A DNA stretch of 64,000 nt from Gemmobacter caeruleus (GTDB lineage: Bacteria; Pseudomonadota; Alphaproteobacteria; Rhodobacterales; Rhodobacteraceae): positions 186,001 through 250,000 of the forward strand of contig NZ_VKKX01000033.1 in the NCBI RefSeq assembly GCF_008271655.1, written 5' to 3'. The position numbers were made by a program, and so were the translations under genes. Numbering within the stretch: position 1 is the first letter of the stretch; the number at the start of each line of letters is the position of its first letter. The notes under the pieces were generated by a model. The model searched no databases. It saw only the letters and a program-made list of their open reading frames with translations, and was not told the DNA's origin. Below are positions 37,498 to 47,317 of this stretch, in pieces.

Positions 37498-38790
37498 ATG
37501 GACACCATCTTTGCCCTGGCGACGGCCCGGGGCCGGGCGGGCGTTTCTGTCATCCGGCTCTCGGGGCCCTTGGCGCATCAGACGGCGCAGCGGCTGACCG
37601 GGCGGGACTTGCCCGGCCCTCGTCAGGCGGCGTTGCGCCGGTTTTCCTGGCAGGGCGAGGTGCTGGACGAGGGGCTTTTGCTGATCTTCGGCGCGGGTGA
37701 GAGCTTTACCGGCGAGGAGGTCGCGGAGTTTCAGCTGCATGGCTCGATGGCAATCGTGGCGGCTCTGCTGCGGCTTTTGTCTGGCATGCCGGGCTTGCGG
37801 CTGGCGGAGGCGGGCGAGTTTACGCGCCGCGCTATGGAGAATGGCCGGCTGGATCTGTCGCAGGTCGAGGGTCTGGCCGATCTGATCGACGCAGAGACCG
37901 AGGCCCAGCGGCGGCAGGCGATGCGGGTATTTTCCGGCGCGATCGGGCAGCGGATCGAGCTATGGCGGCCCAAGCTCTTGCGGGCGGCCGCGCTGCTGGA
38001 GGCGGTGATTGACTTCGTCGAGGAAGACGTTCCGGTCGATGTGACGCCCGAGGTGCGCGACCTGGTGCGCGATCTTCTGACGGATTTGCGCCGCGAAGTG
38101 GCGGGAGCGCCCATGGCCGAGCGGATCCGTGAAGGATTCGAGGTGGCGATCCTTGGGGCGCCAAATGTCGGAAAATCTAGTCTTTTGAATATGTTGTCCG
38201 GCCGTGACGTGGCTATCACCTCTGAAATTGCGGGCACGACGCGGGATGTGATCGAGGTTCGGATGGATCTTGCCGGGCTGCCGGTGACCCTTTTGGATAC
38301 CGCGGGTGTGCGCGACACCGAGGACCGGATCGAGGCGATTGGCGTGGAGCGGGCACTGGCGCGGGGACGCGTTGCCGATTTGCGGATCATCCTGCTGGAC
38401 AATCCCGCGGATCCGTTGCCGGTCGAGCCGGGCGAGGATGATCTTGTCATGATCGGTAAGGCGGACCTGCGGCGGTTTGAGAATTGCCGCATGATCTCGG
38501 CCCGGACGGGCGAGGGGATCGAGGCGCTGATCGGTGAAGTTGGCGCCGTTCTGGCGCGGCGAAGCCTGGGTTCGGGTAGTCTGGTGCGGGAGCGGCATCG
38601 CCTGGCGGCAATTCAGGCGATTCAGGCTTTGGAATCGGCGCAGGATGAGCTAGACGGCGGGGCAGAGAGACTCGAGCTGGCGGCCGAGGAACTGCGCCGT
38701 GCGATTCGGGCGCTGGATTCTCTGGTTGGCCGGATTGGTGTCGAGGATGTGCTGGGCGAGATCTTCGCCTCGTTCTGCATCGGCAAGTAG
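37498..38790 (+). CDS. mnmE: MnmE, tRNA modification GTPase
   Basis: This 430-aa protein has the N-terminal THF-binding domain ([23 protein letters not shown]), helical domain, inserted G domain (GAPNVGKSS, then EIAGTTRD and DTAG), and the conserved C-terminal FCIGK with catalytic Cys. With MnmG it makes 5-carboxymethylaminomethyluridine or related wobble-base modifications. Its TAG stop is part of the mnmG Shine-Dalgarno region, 3 nt before a parS site. Confidence 0.95.
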   Translation: MDTIFALATARGRAGVSVIRLSGPLAHQTAQRLTGRDLPGPRQAALRRFSWQGEVLDEGLLLIFGAGESFTGEEVAEFQLHGSMAIVAALLRLLSGMPGLRLAEAGEFTRRAMENGRLDLSQVEGLADLIDAETEAQRRQAMRVFSGAIGQRIELWRPKLLRAAALLEAVIDFVEEDVPVDVTPEVRDLVRDLLTDLRREVAGAPMAERIREGFEVAILGAPNVGKSSLLNMLSGRDVAITSEIAGTTRDVIEVRMDLAGLPVTLLDTAGVRDTEDRIEAIGVERALARGRVADLRIILLDNPADPLPVEPGEDDLVMIGKADLRRFENCRMISARTGEGIEALIGEVGAVLARRSLGSGSLVRERHRLAAIQAIQALESAQDELDGGAERLELAAEELRRAIRALDSLVGRIGVEDVLGEIFASFCIGK

Positions 38791-38793
38791 GAG

Positions 38794-38809
38794 CGTTTCA
38801 CGTGAAACA
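38794..38809. repeat. parS site 1 (mnmG start)
   Basis: CGTTTCACGTGAAACA has the 14-bp palindromic ParB-binding core GTTTCACGTGAAAC. The GTG of mnmG (38802) lies in the centre of the palindrome. Confidence 0.92.
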
Positions 38810-40670
38810 TTTCGATGTCATCGTCATCGGCGGCGGGCATGCCGGATGTGAGGCAGCGGCGGCGGCGGCGCGGATGGGTGTGCAGACCGCGCTGATTACC
38901 CTGCGGCGTGAAGATCTGGGGACGATGTCCTGCAATCCCGCGATTGGCGGGTTGGGCAAGGGACATCTGGTGCGCGAGATTGACGCATTGGACGGTGTCA
39001 TGGGTCTGGTCGCGGATCAGGCGGGGATACAATTCCGGCTGTTGAACCGGCGGAAAGGGCCGGCGGTGCAGGGGCCGCGCGCGCAGGCAGATCGCAAGCT
39101 TTACCGGGCCGCCATGACGGCGGCACTGGATGCCGAGCCGAGATTGACGGTGCTGGAGGCCGAGGTTGCCGATCTGCTGCTGGATGGGGACCAGGTGCGT
39201 GGCGTGCGGCTGGCCGATGGGGCGGAGGTCTTGGCGCAGGCGGTGATCCTGACGGCGGGCACCTTCCTGAACGGGATCATCCATATCGGGGATGTGCGAC
39301 ATTCGGCCGGGCGGATGGGGGACAGGCCCTCGATCTCGCTCGCGCAGCGTCTGGCGGAGATGGGCTTGCCGCGCGGGCGCCTGAAGACGGGAACGCCGCC
39401 GCGGCTGGATGGGCGAACGATCCGCTGGGAGGGGCTGGAGAGGCAGGACGGGGATGAGACGCCGACCATGTTCTCATTCCTCAATCGTGGCGGGCCGGTG
39501 GCGCGCCAGATCAGCTGCGGCATCACGCATACGAATACCCGCACGCATGAGATCATTCGCGAGAACCTGTCGCGTTCCGCCATGTATGGCGGGCATATCG
39601 AAGGGGTCGGGCCGCGCTATTGCCCGTCGATCGAAGACAAGGTCGTGCGCTTTGCCGAGAAGGAAAGCCATCAGGTATTCTTGGAGCCCGAGGGGCTTGA
39701 TGACCACACTGTCTATCCCAACGGGATTTCGAGTTCGTTGCCGGTAGAGGTGCAGGAAGCTTATGTCCGGTCGATCGAGGGGCTGGAGGCGGTGACGATC
39801 CTGCAGCCGGCCTATGCGATCGAGTATGATTATTTTGACCCCCGCGGGCTGACGGAGACGCTGGAAAGCAAACGTTTCAAGGGGCTGTATCTCGCCGGGC
39901 AGATCAATGGCACGACGGGGTATGAAGAGGCAGCGGCGCAGGGCTTGGTGGCAGCGTTGAATGCCGCGTCTGGTGTCCTCGGGCGCGATCGGATCGTATT
40001 CAGCCGCACCGACAGCTACATCGGGGTGATGATCGACGATCTGATCACCTTTGGTGTGTCGGAGCCCTATCGAATGTTCACCTCGCGTGCGGAATATCGT
40101 CTGACGATTCGCGCAGATAATGCCGATCAGCGGCTGACACCTTTTGGTGTGGCGCGGGGATGTGTGCGGGAGGGGCGCCGCCAAGCCTTTGACGCGAAGA
40201 TGGAGGCGCTGTCGCGTGGGCGTGATGCGCTTGCTGCGATTTCGTTTACCCCGAAACAGGCGCGGGAACTGGGCATCGAGGTCAGCCAGGACGGCGGGCG
40301 GCGCAGTGCGCTTGATCTGCTGACCTTTCCGGATGCGAGCGTGGATATGTTCGATACCCATGCTGCCGAATTCACCGCGCTTTCCCCGCTGATGCGGGAG
40401 CAAGTCCGTAATGATGCGCTTTATGCGCGGTTTGCTGAGCGGCAATCGGTGGATATCGCCGCGTTGCGCAAGGATGAGGCGACCCTCATTCCGGCGGATT
40501 TCGACTATGCTGCGCTTTCGGGTTTGTCCGGGGAGTTGACGCAAAAGCTCGTGCGGCAGCGACCTACGACTTTGGCGCAGGCGGGCCGGATCGAAGGGAT
40601 GACGCCGGCGGCGCTAGTGCTGATCCTGGCGCATATTCGTCGCGGTCAAAGGAGTGTGGCCGCAGGATGA
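38802..40670 (+). CDS. mnmG: MnmG, tRNA uridine-5-carboxymethylaminomethyl modification enzyme
   Basis: This 622-aa FAD protein starts [19 protein letters not shown], with the FAD motif GGGHAGCE at about residues 10-17, and contains the GidA signatures [11 protein letters not shown] and [13 protein letters not shown]. It partners MnmE. The start is a GTG inside parS site 1; GTG-AAA-CAT encodes the first three residues, and AGTAGGAG upstream supplies the ribosome binding site. The stop overlaps the rsmG ATG. Full length for the family. Confidence 0.95.
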   Translation: MKHFDVIVIGGGHAGCEAAAAAARMGVQTALITLRREDLGTMSCNPAIGGLGKGHLVREIDALDGVMGLVADQAGIQFRLLNRRKGPAVQGPRAQADRKLYRAAMTAALDAEPRLTVLEAEVADLLLDGDQVRGVRLADGAEVLAQAVILTAGTFLNGIIHIGDVRHSAGRMGDRPSISLAQRLAEMGLPRGRLKTGTPPRLDGRTIRWEGLERQDGDETPTMFSFLNRGGPVARQISCGITHTNTRTHEIIRENLSRSAMYGGHIEGVGPRYCPSIEDKVVRFAEKESHQVFLEPEGLDDHTVYPNGISSSLPVEVQEAYVRSIEGLEAVTILQPAYAIEYDYFDPRGLTETLESKRFKGLYLAGQINGTTGYEEAAAQGLVAALNAASGVLGRDRIVFSRTDSYIGVMIDDLITFGVSEPYRMFTSRAEYRLTIRADNADQRLTPFGVARGCVREGRRQAFDAKMEALSRGRDALAAISFTPKQARELGIEVSQDGGRRSALDLLTFPDASVDMFDTHAAEFTALSPLMREQVRNDALYARFAERQSVDIAALRKDEATLIPADFDYAALSGLSGELTQKLVRQRPTTLAQAGRIEGMTPAALVLILAHIRRGQRSVAAG

Positions 40671-41275
40671 CGACTAAAGGCATCAATGTTTCACGTGAAA
40701 CACAGGAGAAGCTGGCGCTCTATGTTGATCTGCTGACCAAGTGGACCGCCCGTATCAATCTGATTTCCAAATCCACGATCCCGCATATCTGGGAGCGGCA
40801 TATAGAGGACTCGCTGCAACTTGCGCGCTTTCTGGCGCCTGAACAGCGGGTCTGGGCGGATATCGGCTCTGGTGGCGGTCTCCCGGGGCTGGTTCTGGCG
40901 ATTGCTGCGCTGGAACTGGCGCCCGATCTGTCATTTGATATGGTCGAGGTGGATCAGCGCAAGGCGACATTCCTGCGTGAGGTTGCGCGTCAGGTTGGGC
41001 TGCCGGTCCGGGTGCATGCCTGCAAGATCGAGCAACTTGCGCCGCTTCAGGCTGATGTTCTGTCGGCGCGGGCCCTTGCGCCTTTGGCCGAGCTTTGCGG
41101 ACATGCCGCCCGTCATCTTGCGCCGCATGGAATGGCGATTTTTCCGAAAGGCGGAAACTACCTGAGTGAAATTGAACAGGCGCGGCAAAATTGGGATTTC
41201 CATATCCAGCAGCAGCCAAGTACAACCCTGTCCGAAGCCCGTATTCTGGTTCTGAGCAATATCCATCATGTCTGA
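40667..41275 (+). CDS. rsmG: RsmG, 16S rRNA (G527-N7) methyltransferase
   Basis: This 202-aa methyltransferase has the SAM motif [16 protein letters not shown] (about residues 64-79) and the N-terminal [13 protein letters not shown] region. It methylates G527 of 16S rRNA. Residues 8-12 (VSRET) are encoded by a perfect parS site, a feature seen in RsmG of many bacteria with parAB downstream. Overlaps mnmG by 4 nt and parA by 8 nt. Confidence 0.95.
   Translation: MTTKGINVSRETQEKLALYVDLLTKWTARINLISKSTIPHIWERHIEDSLQLARFLAPEQRVWADIGSGGGLPGLVLAIAALELAPDLSFDMVEVDQRKATFLREVARQVGLPVRVHACKIEQLAPLQADVLSARALAPLAELCGHAARHLAPHGMAIFPKGGNYLSEIEQARQNWDFHIQQQPSTTLSEARILVLSNIHHV
40687..40702. repeat. parS site 2 (inside rsmG)
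   Basis: TGTTTCACGTGAAACA, a perfect 16-bp palindrome, lies near the 5' end of rsmG and is read as Val-Ser-Arg-Glu-Thr. Confidence 0.95.
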
Positions 41276-42092
41276 TCCCTCGCGCCCGCCGCTGCCCAAG
41301 ATCATCGCCATCACCAATCAGAAGGGCGGCGTCGGCAAGACCACCACCGCGATCAATTTGGCGGCGGGTTTTGCCGAGCTTGGCGCGCGGGTCCTGATCG
41401 TCGATCTGGATCCGCAGGGGAATGCCTCTACGGGCCTGGGCGTGGAGCCGGCATCGCGTCAAGTGACCAGCTACGACGTTTTGCTCGAGGATCTGCCGAT
41501 CGACGAGGCGGTCCAGCCGACGGTCATCCCCAATCTCTGGGTTTGCCCGGCCAATGCCGATCTGGCCTCTGCCGATATCGAGCTTGTCGCGAATGAAAAG
41601 CGGAGCTTTTTGCTGCATGACGCCCTGCGCGATGTGAAGATTGATGCGCTCGGGCTGGACTATGTGCTGCTGGACTGTCCTCCCTCGCTCAGCCTTCTGA
41701 CGGTGAACGCGCTTTGCGCGGCGCATTCCGTGCTGATCCCGCTTCAGGCTGAATTCTTTGCGCTAGAGGGACTATCGCAGCTCATGCTCACCATTCGCAC
41801 GGTGCGGGAGAGCGCAAATCCCGGTCTTCGGATTGAGGGTGTAGTGCTGACCATGTATGATGGGCGCAATAACCTGTCGCAACAGGTGGAGCGGGATGTG
41901 CGCCAGACGCTCGGGTCGCTGGTTTTTGATACGATCATCCCGCGCAACGTTCGCGTCAGCGAGGCGCCGTCCTTTGCGCTGCCGGTGCTGTCTTACGATG
42001 CGGCCTCGAAAGGGAGCGAGGCCTATCGCGGCCTTGCATTGGAAATTGCCACGCGCAATGGTTTCCGCGCGAGTTCGGCTGAAAGGAAATGA
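41268..42092 (+). CDS. parA: ParA, chromosome partitioning ATPase
   Basis: This 274-aa protein has the deviant Walker [10 protein letters not shown] (about residues 19-27), Walker A' [12 protein letters not shown] and Walker [14 protein letters not shown]. It forms gradients on the nucleoid that move ParB-parS complexes. It lacks an N-terminal DNA-binding extension, so it is the chromosomal (Soj) type rather than a plasmid ParA of type Ia. Coupled to rsmG and parB. Confidence 0.95.
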   Translation: MSDPSRPPLPKIIAITNQKGGVGKTTTAINLAAGFAELGARVLIVDLDPQGNASTGLGVEPASRQVTSYDVLLEDLPIDEAVQPTVIPNLWVCPANADLASADIELVANEKRSFLLHDALRDVKIDALGLDYVLLDCPPSLSLLTVNALCAAHSVLIPLQAEFFALEGLSQLMLTIRTVRESANPGLRIEGVVLTMYDGRNNLSQQVERDVRQTLGSLVFDTIIPRNVRVSEAPSFALPVLSYDAASKGSEAYRGLALEIATRNGFRASSAERK

Positions 42093-43021
42093 GCATGGAG
42101 CGCAAGTCGGATCGGCGGGGCTTGGGGCGCGGGCTTTCCGCGCTGATGGCGGATATCAATCTCGACAGCGCCCCCGTTGACACCGGAGCGGCCGCTGCCG
42201 GGCGACCCAAACGCGACATGATGCCGGTCGAAAAGCTGGAGGCCAATCCAGCGCAGCCTCGACGGCGTTTCTCTGACGATGATCTGCGCGACCTTGCCGA
42301 TTCCATCCGCCTGAAGGGTGTCTTGCAGCCGCTGATCGTGCGGCCGATGGCCGGGCGTGATGGTATTTTTGAGATCGTGGCGGGCGAACGCCGTTGGCGG
42401 GCCGCGCAGATCGCACAAGTGCACGAAGTGCCGGTCGTCGTGCGTGATTTCGACGATGGCGAAGTGCTTGAGGTAGCGATCATCGAGAATATTCAGCGCG
42501 CCGATCTGGACCCGATCGAGGAGGCGCTGGCGTTTCGTCAGCTGATGGATCGTTTCGGCCATACGCAGGAAAAGCTGGCCGAGGCCCTTTCCAAGAGCCG
42601 GAGCTATATCGCGAACCTGTTGCGTTTGCTCGCTCTTCCCGATGAAGTGCGCGAGATGGTGTCGGATGGCCGCCTGTCTGCCGGCCACGCGCGGGCGTTG
42701 ATCACTGTGCAGGATCCGGTCGAAATGGCGCGCCGCGTCGTTGAGAAGGGGCTTTCGGTGCGTGAGACTGAGGCGATGGTGCGGGCTCTGTCGGATCGAC
42801 CTGAGCCAGTGAAGCGCGCGCGTAGCGCTGTTGCAAATCAGGAAGTTGATGCCGATACCCGTGCGCTCCAGCATGATCTGTCTGCCAACCTGAACATGTC
42901 GGTCACCATCCGGCATGAACCGGGTGGTGAGGTAGGGATCCTCAGCATCCGCTATAATACGCTTGAGGATCTGGATTTCCTGTGCCAGGCGCTGTCTGTT
43001 GCCAAGCGTGACATGTTCTAG
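42089..43021 (+). CDS. parB: ParB, chromosome partitioning CTPase/DNA-binding protein
   Basis: This 310-aa protein has the N-terminal [14 protein letters not shown] motif for ParA contact, a ParB/Srx CTP-binding domain (LRPLIVRP-like segment, then GERRWRAAQ at about residues 97-105), an HTH ([20 protein letters not shown]) and a C-terminal dimerisation domain. It loads at parS and spreads. Four parS sites lie within 4.3 kb of it on either side. Overlaps parA by 4 nt; convergent with hemW, 2 nt apart. Confidence 0.95.
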   Translation: MSMERKSDRRGLGRGLSALMADINLDSAPVDTGAAAAGRPKRDMMPVEKLEANPAQPRRRFSDDDLRDLADSIRLKGVLQPLIVRPMAGRDGIFEIVAGERRWRAAQIAQVHEVPVVVRDFDDGEVLEVAIIENIQRADLDPIEEALAFRQLMDRFGHTQEKLAEALSKSRSYIANLLRLLALPDEVREMVSDGRLSAGHARALITVQDPVEMARRVVEKGLSVRETEAMVRALSDRPEPVKRARSAVANQEVDADTRALQHDLSANLNMSVTIRHEPGGEVGILSIRYNTLEDLDFLCQALSVAKRDMF

Positions 43022-43023
43022 GG

Positions 43024-44211
43024 CTACAGGGCCTCGACGAGCTTCAACAAAACAGCATTGAGCAGCGGACGGCCCTTCGGGGTTGTGCGCAGCCGATCTT
43101 CGGTATGTTCCAGCATGCCGAGTGTGGTCAGCTCCGCGACGATATCAGAGCTCGTGGTCAGGCCGGTCAGTCGTTGCAGCCGATCCAGTGCAACACCCTC
43201 CCTGAGCCGCAGACCCATGAGCAGAAATTCCGTGCCGATATCCTGTGCTGAGAGCGTGTGATCCAGATCTTCCAAGCGACCCGCGCTGGCCGCAGACAGC
43301 CACCCGGCTGGATCGCGCGCGGCAGCAGTCGCGATTCGCGCGTCTTTCAGCGTCACTCTCCCATGTGCGCCCGGGCCGATACCGATGAAATCGCCGGATT
43401 TCCAATAGATCTGGTTGTGCCGCGATTCCGCCCCCTCGCGTGCATGGTTGGAGATTTCATAGGCCGGCATGCCGGCGGCCTCACAAAGTTTCTGGGTCAG
43501 ATCGTGGAAATCTGCCCCAAGGTCTTCGCTCGGCAGGCCCGGCAACAATCCACGCCGAAAGCGTTCGTTGAAGACGGTCCCTTCCTCAATTGTCAGTTGA
43601 TAGAGTGACAGGTGATTGCTACCAAAGCTCAGAGCACGGGTGAGTTCGGCCTCCCAAGCCGCAAGTGTCTGGTTCTGGCGGGCATAGATCAGGTCAAAGG
43701 AGTAGCGATCAAACAGGTTCGCAGTCGTCTCCAATGCAAGCAGGGCTTCGGTGCTGCTATGGGTGCGACCGAGTCGGCGAAGATCTTCGTCATTCAGGGC
43801 CTGAACGCCGAGCGAGATTCTGTTCACGCCTGCATGTCGATAGGCGGCGAGACGCGCGGCCTCGACCGAGGTCGGGTTGGCCTCAAGCGTGATCTCGATA
43901 TCATTCGCAAACCGCCATTCGCGCGCGGCCGTTTCCAGCAGCCGCTCCACCAACTTTGGCTCCATCAGTGAAGGCGTGCCGCCGCCAAAATAGATCGAAT
44001 TGAGCGTTCGCTCTGGTGTCAATCGGGCATTACGGGCGATTTCCTTCACATAGGCATCGGCCCAGGCATTCTGGTCGATCTGCGCAGCGACATGGCTATT
44101 GAAGTCGCAATAGGGGCATTTCGAAAGGCAGAAAGGCCAATGAACGTAGAGCCCAAAGCCGCCTTGTCGCCAGTCGTCCTGCGTCGCAGCCGAGTGTTTC
44201 ACGTGAAACAT
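43024..44211 (-). CDS. hemW: HemW, heme chaperone-type radical SAM protein
   Basis: This 395-aa protein has the radical SAM motif CLSKCPYCDF (CxxxCxxC) and the FGGGTPSLM segment; it is the HemW (formerly HemN-like) group, which lacks the extra residues of true coproporphyrinogen III dehydrogenase and binds or transfers heme. I chose the ATG at 44211, giving MFHVKH, which is encoded by parS site 3; this start is supported because the site is conserved in shape and the preceding gene ends within it. The homologous core begins about residue 18 (FGLYVHWPF). Confidence 0.88.
   Translation of the reverse strand: MFHVKHSAATQDDWRQGGFGLYVHWPFCLSKCPYCDFNSHVAAQIDQNAWADAYVKEIARNARLTPERTLNSIYFGGGTPSLMEPKLVERLLETAAREWRFANDIEITLEANPTSVEAARLAAYRHAGVNRISLGVQALNDEDLRRLGRTHSSTEALLALETTANLFDRYSFDLIYARQNQTLAAWEAELTRALSFGSNHLSLYQLTIEEGTVFNERFRRGLLPGLPSEDLGADFHDLTQKLCEAAGMPAYEISNHAREGAESRHNQIYWKSGDFIGIGPGAHGRVTLKDARIATAAARDPAGWLSAASAGRLEDLDHTLSAQDIGTEFLLMGLRLREGVALDRLQRLTGLTTSSDIVAELTTLGMLEHTEDRLRTTPKGRPLLNAVLLKLVEAL
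44195..44210. repeat. parS site 3 (rdgB stop / hemW start)
   Basis: TGTTTCACGTGAAACA, a perfect 16-bp palindrome. On the minus strand it carries the last codons and TGA of rdgB (TGT-TTC-ACG-TGA) and, in another frame, the start of hemW (ATG-TTT-CAC-GTG-AAA). Confidence 0.95.
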
Positions 44212-44807
44212 CCCGCCAGCAGCTTGCGGAAGGCATCGGCGCGGTGGCTGATCCGGTTCTTCAGTGCCCAATCCATTTCGCCAAAGGTGATGTCGTGGCC
44301 ATCTGGGCGAAAGATCGGGTCATATCCATGCCCGGCCTCGCCGCGCATCGGCCAGACGATCTCTCCTTCAACAACACCCTCAAAGACCTCATCATGGCCA
44401 TCTGGCCAGGCCATGACCAAGGTGCAGTGAAAGGCGGCGCGATATGGCGCTGACGTGCCGCTTGCCTGAAGCTCCGCCCAGACCCGCGCCATGGCAATAT
44501 CAAACTGGCGGCCACTTGGCGTTTCCGCCCAATCTGCGGTGTAAACGCCGGGCGCGCCGCCCAAAGCCGCAACACATAGACCGGAATCGTCTGCCAGCGA
44601 CGGCAATCCGGTTGCCGAGGCTGCCGCATGCGCCTTGATCCGGGCATTGCCGACGAAGCTGTTCTCGGTTTCAGCCGGCTCAGCCAGCCCCAACTCGCCA
44701 GCCGAAACCACCTCGATCTGCATGGGAGCGAGGAGGAGACGGATCTCCTCCAGCTTTCCCTTGTTGTGGGTCGCAAGAACCAGCTTCGATCCGGCGAGAT
44801 TTCTCAT
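44199..44807 (-). CDS. rdgB: RdgB, dITP/XTP pyrophosphatase
   Basis: This 202-aa Ham1/RdgB protein has [14 protein letters not shown] (substrate-binding Asn/Lys, about residues 9-22), [10 protein letters not shown] with catalytic Asp, and a C-terminal [13 protein letters not shown] and SHRADAF. It hydrolyses deaminated purine nucleoside triphosphates. Its last three codons and stop lie within parS site 3, so the protein ends Cys-Phe-Thr. Overlaps rph by 4 nt and hemW by 13 nt. Confidence 0.94.
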   Translation of the reverse strand: MRNLAGSKLVLATHNKGKLEEIRLLLAPMQIEVVSAGELGLAEPAETENSFVGNARIKAHAAASATGLPSLADDSGLCVAALGGAPGVYTADWAETPSGRQFDIAMARVWAELQASGTSAPYRAAFHCTLVMAWPDGHDEVFEGVVEGEIVWPMRGEAGHGYDPIFRPDGHDITFGEMDWALKNRISHRADAFRKLLAGCFT

Positions 44808-45520
44808 CCCGCAATCGCCCGCGCCTGTGCGGCGAACAGCAAAGCGGCGCCGTGTTCGGCCAGATCCAGCAGTTGATCCATCTCTGCACGGCTGAAAGTG
44901 GCCCCTTCAGCCGACATCTGAACCTCGATCAGACGGTTATTGCCGGTCAGGATGAAGTTGCCATCGGTGCCTGCGGCGGAATCTTCAGCATAGTCGAGAT
45001 CCAGCACGGGCTGACCGGCATAGATCCCGCAGGACACAGCGGCGACATGGTCGATGATCGGGTCCGAACTGATCACGCCAGCTTTCAGCAGACGATTGAC
45101 GGCCAGGCGCAGGGCCACCCAACCGCCGGTGATCGAGGCGCAGCGCGTGCCACCATCGGCCTGGATAACATCGCAATCCACCACTATCTGCCGCTCTCCC
45201 AGGCCCGACCGATCAACGCCGGCGCGCAGCGAACGCCCGATCAGGCGCTGAATTTCCTGCGTGCGGCCGCTTTGCTTGCCGGCTGCGGCCTCGCGGCGGG
45301 TGCGGCTATGGGTTGCGCGCGGCAGCATGCCGTATTCCGCGGTCACCCAGCCCAACCCGGTATTCTTGAGAAAGGGCGGCGCCTTCTCCTCCAGCGTCGC
45401 GGTGCAGAGGACATGCGTATCCCCCATGCGGATCAGGCAGGATCCTTCGGCATGTTTCGTGACGCCGGTTTCAATGCTGACATCACGCAGTTGATCGAGG
45501 GCTCGTCCGGAGGGGCGCAT
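44804..45520 (-). CDS. rph: RNase PH
   Basis: This 238-aa phosphorolytic exoribonuclease starts [15 protein letters not shown] and contains [26 protein letters not shown] and the phosphate/active-site region [18 protein letters not shown]. It trims tRNA 3' ends. I chose the ATG at 45520 (AAGGACAGAAC upstream). Divergent from hrcA; heads rph-rdgB-hemW. Confidence 0.95.
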   Translation of the reverse strand: MRPSGRALDQLRDVSIETGVTKHAEGSCLIRMGDTHVLCTATLEEKAPPFLKNTGLGWVTAEYGMLPRATHSRTRREAAAGKQSGRTQEIQRLIGRSLRAGVDRSGLGERQIVVDCDVIQADGGTRCASITGGWVALRLAVNRLLKAGVISSDPIIDHVAAVSCGIYAGQPVLDLDYAEDSAAGTDGNFILTGNNRLIEVQMSAEGATFSRAEMDQLLDLAEHGAALLFAAQARAIAG

Positions 45521-45583
45521 GTTCTGTCCTTGTGTATAACTTTTCACCAGATATCCGCGCGGCGCAAACAAGTGCAACCGTTA

Positions 45584-45612
45584 TTGACGTTGGCACCCGG
45601 CGCCTCCAAATT
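45584..45612 (+). promoter_or_regulatory. Candidate promoter for hrcA-grpE
   Basis: TTGACG (45584-45589) and CAAATT (45607-45612) are 17 bp apart, about 25 nt upstream of the hrcA ATG. I see no CIRCE inverted repeat here. Predicted by eye. Confidence 0.3.
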
Positions 45613-45636
45613 CGGAACAGGCCTTGGAATGGACGG

Positions 45637-46710
45637 ATGATGGAGCGTTCACAACTGCTCTCGGAAATGAACGCGCGCTCGCGTGAGGTGTTTCGCCGGG
45701 TGGTTGAGGGTTATCTCGCCTCCGGCGATCCCGTTGGCTCGCGCACTTTGACGCGCGATTTTTCAGAGCGCATTTCGGCGGCGACCATCCGTAACGTGAT
45801 GCAGGATCTTGAATATCTCGGCCTGCTGGGCAGTCCGCATGTCTCGGCGGGGCGGATTCCGACGCAGCTCGGCTTGCGGCTTTTTGTCGATGGATTGCTC
45901 GAGGTTGGCTCGGTCACCCATGCGGATCGTGAAATGATCGACGCGCATATGGGCGATGAGGCGGGCGATGTGGCGGCCCTGCTGGAGCGGGTCGGCACGA
46001 CACTGTCTGGCGTGACGCGCAGCGCCTCGGTCGTGCTGGCGCCAAAGCATCAAGAGGCGGTGATCCGCCATATCGAATTCATTCACCTTGGCGCCGATCG
46101 CACGCTTGTCGTGCTGGTCTTCGCTGATGGCCATGTGGAGAACCGGATCTTCACACCGCCTGTCGGCCTGACCCCTTCGGCGATGCGCGAGGCGGCGAAT
46201 TTTCTGAATGCGTTACTCGAGGGCAAGACCCTGTCCGATCTGCGCGGCTCCATCCGCAAGGACATCGCGGCGCGGCGGCAGGAAATTGATTCGCTTGCCG
46301 GTGCTCTGGTCGAAAGCGGCATCGCCCTATGGGAGAATGCGGGCGAGGCAGGTGAGCGGCTGATTGTCCGTGGTCGCGCTAATCTGTTGGATGGAACGCC
46401 CGTCGCTGACGATCTGACCCGGATTCGCAGCCTGTTCGACGACCTGGAGCGGGTGCGCGACATCTCCGACATGCTTGATCTGACCGAGCAGGGCGATGGC
46501 GTGCGCATTTTTATCGGGTCGGAGAACAAACTCTTTTCACTTTCCGGTTCCTCTTTGGTGGTCTCTCCCTATATGAACGCGGATCGAAAGATCATCGGCG
46601 CCGTCGGCGTGATCGGCCCGACGCGGCTCAATTACGGGCGCATCGTGCCGATCGTGGATTATACGGCGCAACTGGTCGGTCGGATGATCTCCGATCGCAG
46701 CCAGGGGTGA
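45637..46710 (+). CDS. hrcA: HrcA, heat-shock repressor
   Basis: This 357-aa protein has an N-terminal winged helix (EVFRRVVEGYLASGDPVGSRTLTRDF, ISAATIRNVMQDLEYLGLL) and the HrcA core with GAVGVIGPTRLNYGRIVPIVDYTA at the C-terminus. It normally represses groESL and dnaK-type operons through CIRCE. Two adjacent ATGs (45637 and 45640) are possible. Followed by grpE after 20 nt. Confidence 0.93.
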   Translation: MMERSQLLSEMNARSREVFRRVVEGYLASGDPVGSRTLTRDFSERISAATIRNVMQDLEYLGLLGSPHVSAGRIPTQLGLRLFVDGLLEVGSVTHADREMIDAHMGDEAGDVAALLERVGTTLSGVTRSASVVLAPKHQEAVIRHIEFIHLGADRTLVVLVFADGHVENRIFTPPVGLTPSAMREAANFLNALLEGKTLSDLRGSIRKDIAARRQEIDSLAGALVESGIALWENAGEAGERLIVRGRANLLDGTPVADDLTRIRSLFDDLERVRDISDMLDLTEQGDGVRIFIGSENKLFSLSGSSLVVSPYMNADRKIIGAVGVIGPTRLNYGRIVPIVDYTAQLVGRMISDRSQG

Positions 46711-46730
46711 ATGCGGAGAGAGGATGAAAG

Positions 46731-47264
46731 ATGGCACAGGATCAGGCAGGGCCCAACGAGCTGAACCTGGAAGAATTCGAAGAGTTCATCGAGGCAGATG
46801 AACTGGCCGCCTTGCGCGCGGAACGCGACGAGTTGCGTGACAAATTCATGCGCGCGCTGGCCGATGCGGAAAACTCCCGCAAGCGGAGCGAGCGCGACCG
46901 GCGCGAGGCCGAACAATATGGTGGCTCGCGGCTCGCACGCGACATGCTGCCGGTCTATGACAATCTGCGCCGCGCGCTGGATTCGGTGAATGACGAGGCC
47001 CGTAGCCAGGCCGCCGCCGTGATCGAGGGCGTCGAGCTGACCCTGCGCGAGCTGACCTCGGTGCTGGGCAAGCATGGTGTCACCACCATCGCCCCCGCCA
47101 TCGGCGATACCTTCGATCCGCAGATGCACCAGGCCATGTTCGAGGCGCCGGTGCCGGGCACCAAGGCCGGCCAGATTATCCAGGTGATGACCGAAGGCTT
47201 TGTGCTGCATGACCGCCTGCTTCGCCCCGCGCAGGTCGGTGTCAGTTCCAACACCGCCGGCTAA
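46731..47264 (+). CDS. grpE: GrpE, nucleotide exchange factor for DnaK
   Basis: This 177-aa protein has a charged N-terminal helix (ALRAERDELRDKFMRALADAENSRKR, coiled coil about residues 22-60) and the GrpE beta-domain signature (HQAMFEAPVPGTKAGQIIQVMTEGFVLHDRLLRPAQV, residues about 130-170). It releases ADP from DnaK. GAGAGGATGAAAG precedes the ATG. A parS site and a hairpin terminator follow the stop. Confidence 0.95.
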   Translation: MAQDQAGPNELNLEEFEEFIEADELAALRAERDELRDKFMRALADAENSRKRSERDRREAEQYGGSRLARDMLPVYDNLRRALDSVNDEARSQAAAVIEGVELTLRELTSVLGKHGVTTIAPAIGDTFDPQMHQAMFEAPVPGTKAGQIIQVMTEGFVLHDRLLRPAQVGVSSNTAG

Positions 47265-47268
47265 AGGG

Positions 47269-47284
47269 TGTTTCACGTGAAACG
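47269..47284. repeat. parS site 4 (downstream of grpE)
   Basis: TGTTTCACGTGAAACG retains the full 14-bp core GTTTCACGTGAAAC, with only the last flanking base different. It is the one site outside coding sequence, 4 nt after the grpE stop. Confidence 0.9.
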
Positions 47285-47287
47285 CGG

Positions 47288-47317
47288 GCGGGCGCTGATC
47301 CTCAGGTCAGCGCCCGC
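47288..47317. terminator. Hairpin terminator between grpE and mutS
   Basis: GCGGGCGCTGA and TCAGCGCCCGC form a perfect 11-bp stem with an 8-nt loop; TTCAATTCGT follows in the grpE direction. The right arm encodes the last residues of MutS, and the mutS TGA stop lies at the stem-loop edge. It could end both convergent transcripts. Confidence 0.6.

Noticed and set aside
43024-44211. HemN (oxygen-independent coproporphyrinogen III dehydrogenase) for the radical SAM gene
   Set aside because: Length (395 aa), the CLSKCPYCDF motif context and neighbourhood with rdgB and rph fit HemW instead.
45521-45636. CIRCE operator upstream of hrcA
   Set aside because: No TTAGCACTC-N9-GAGTGCTAA-like inverted repeat found, only a weak promoter-like pair.
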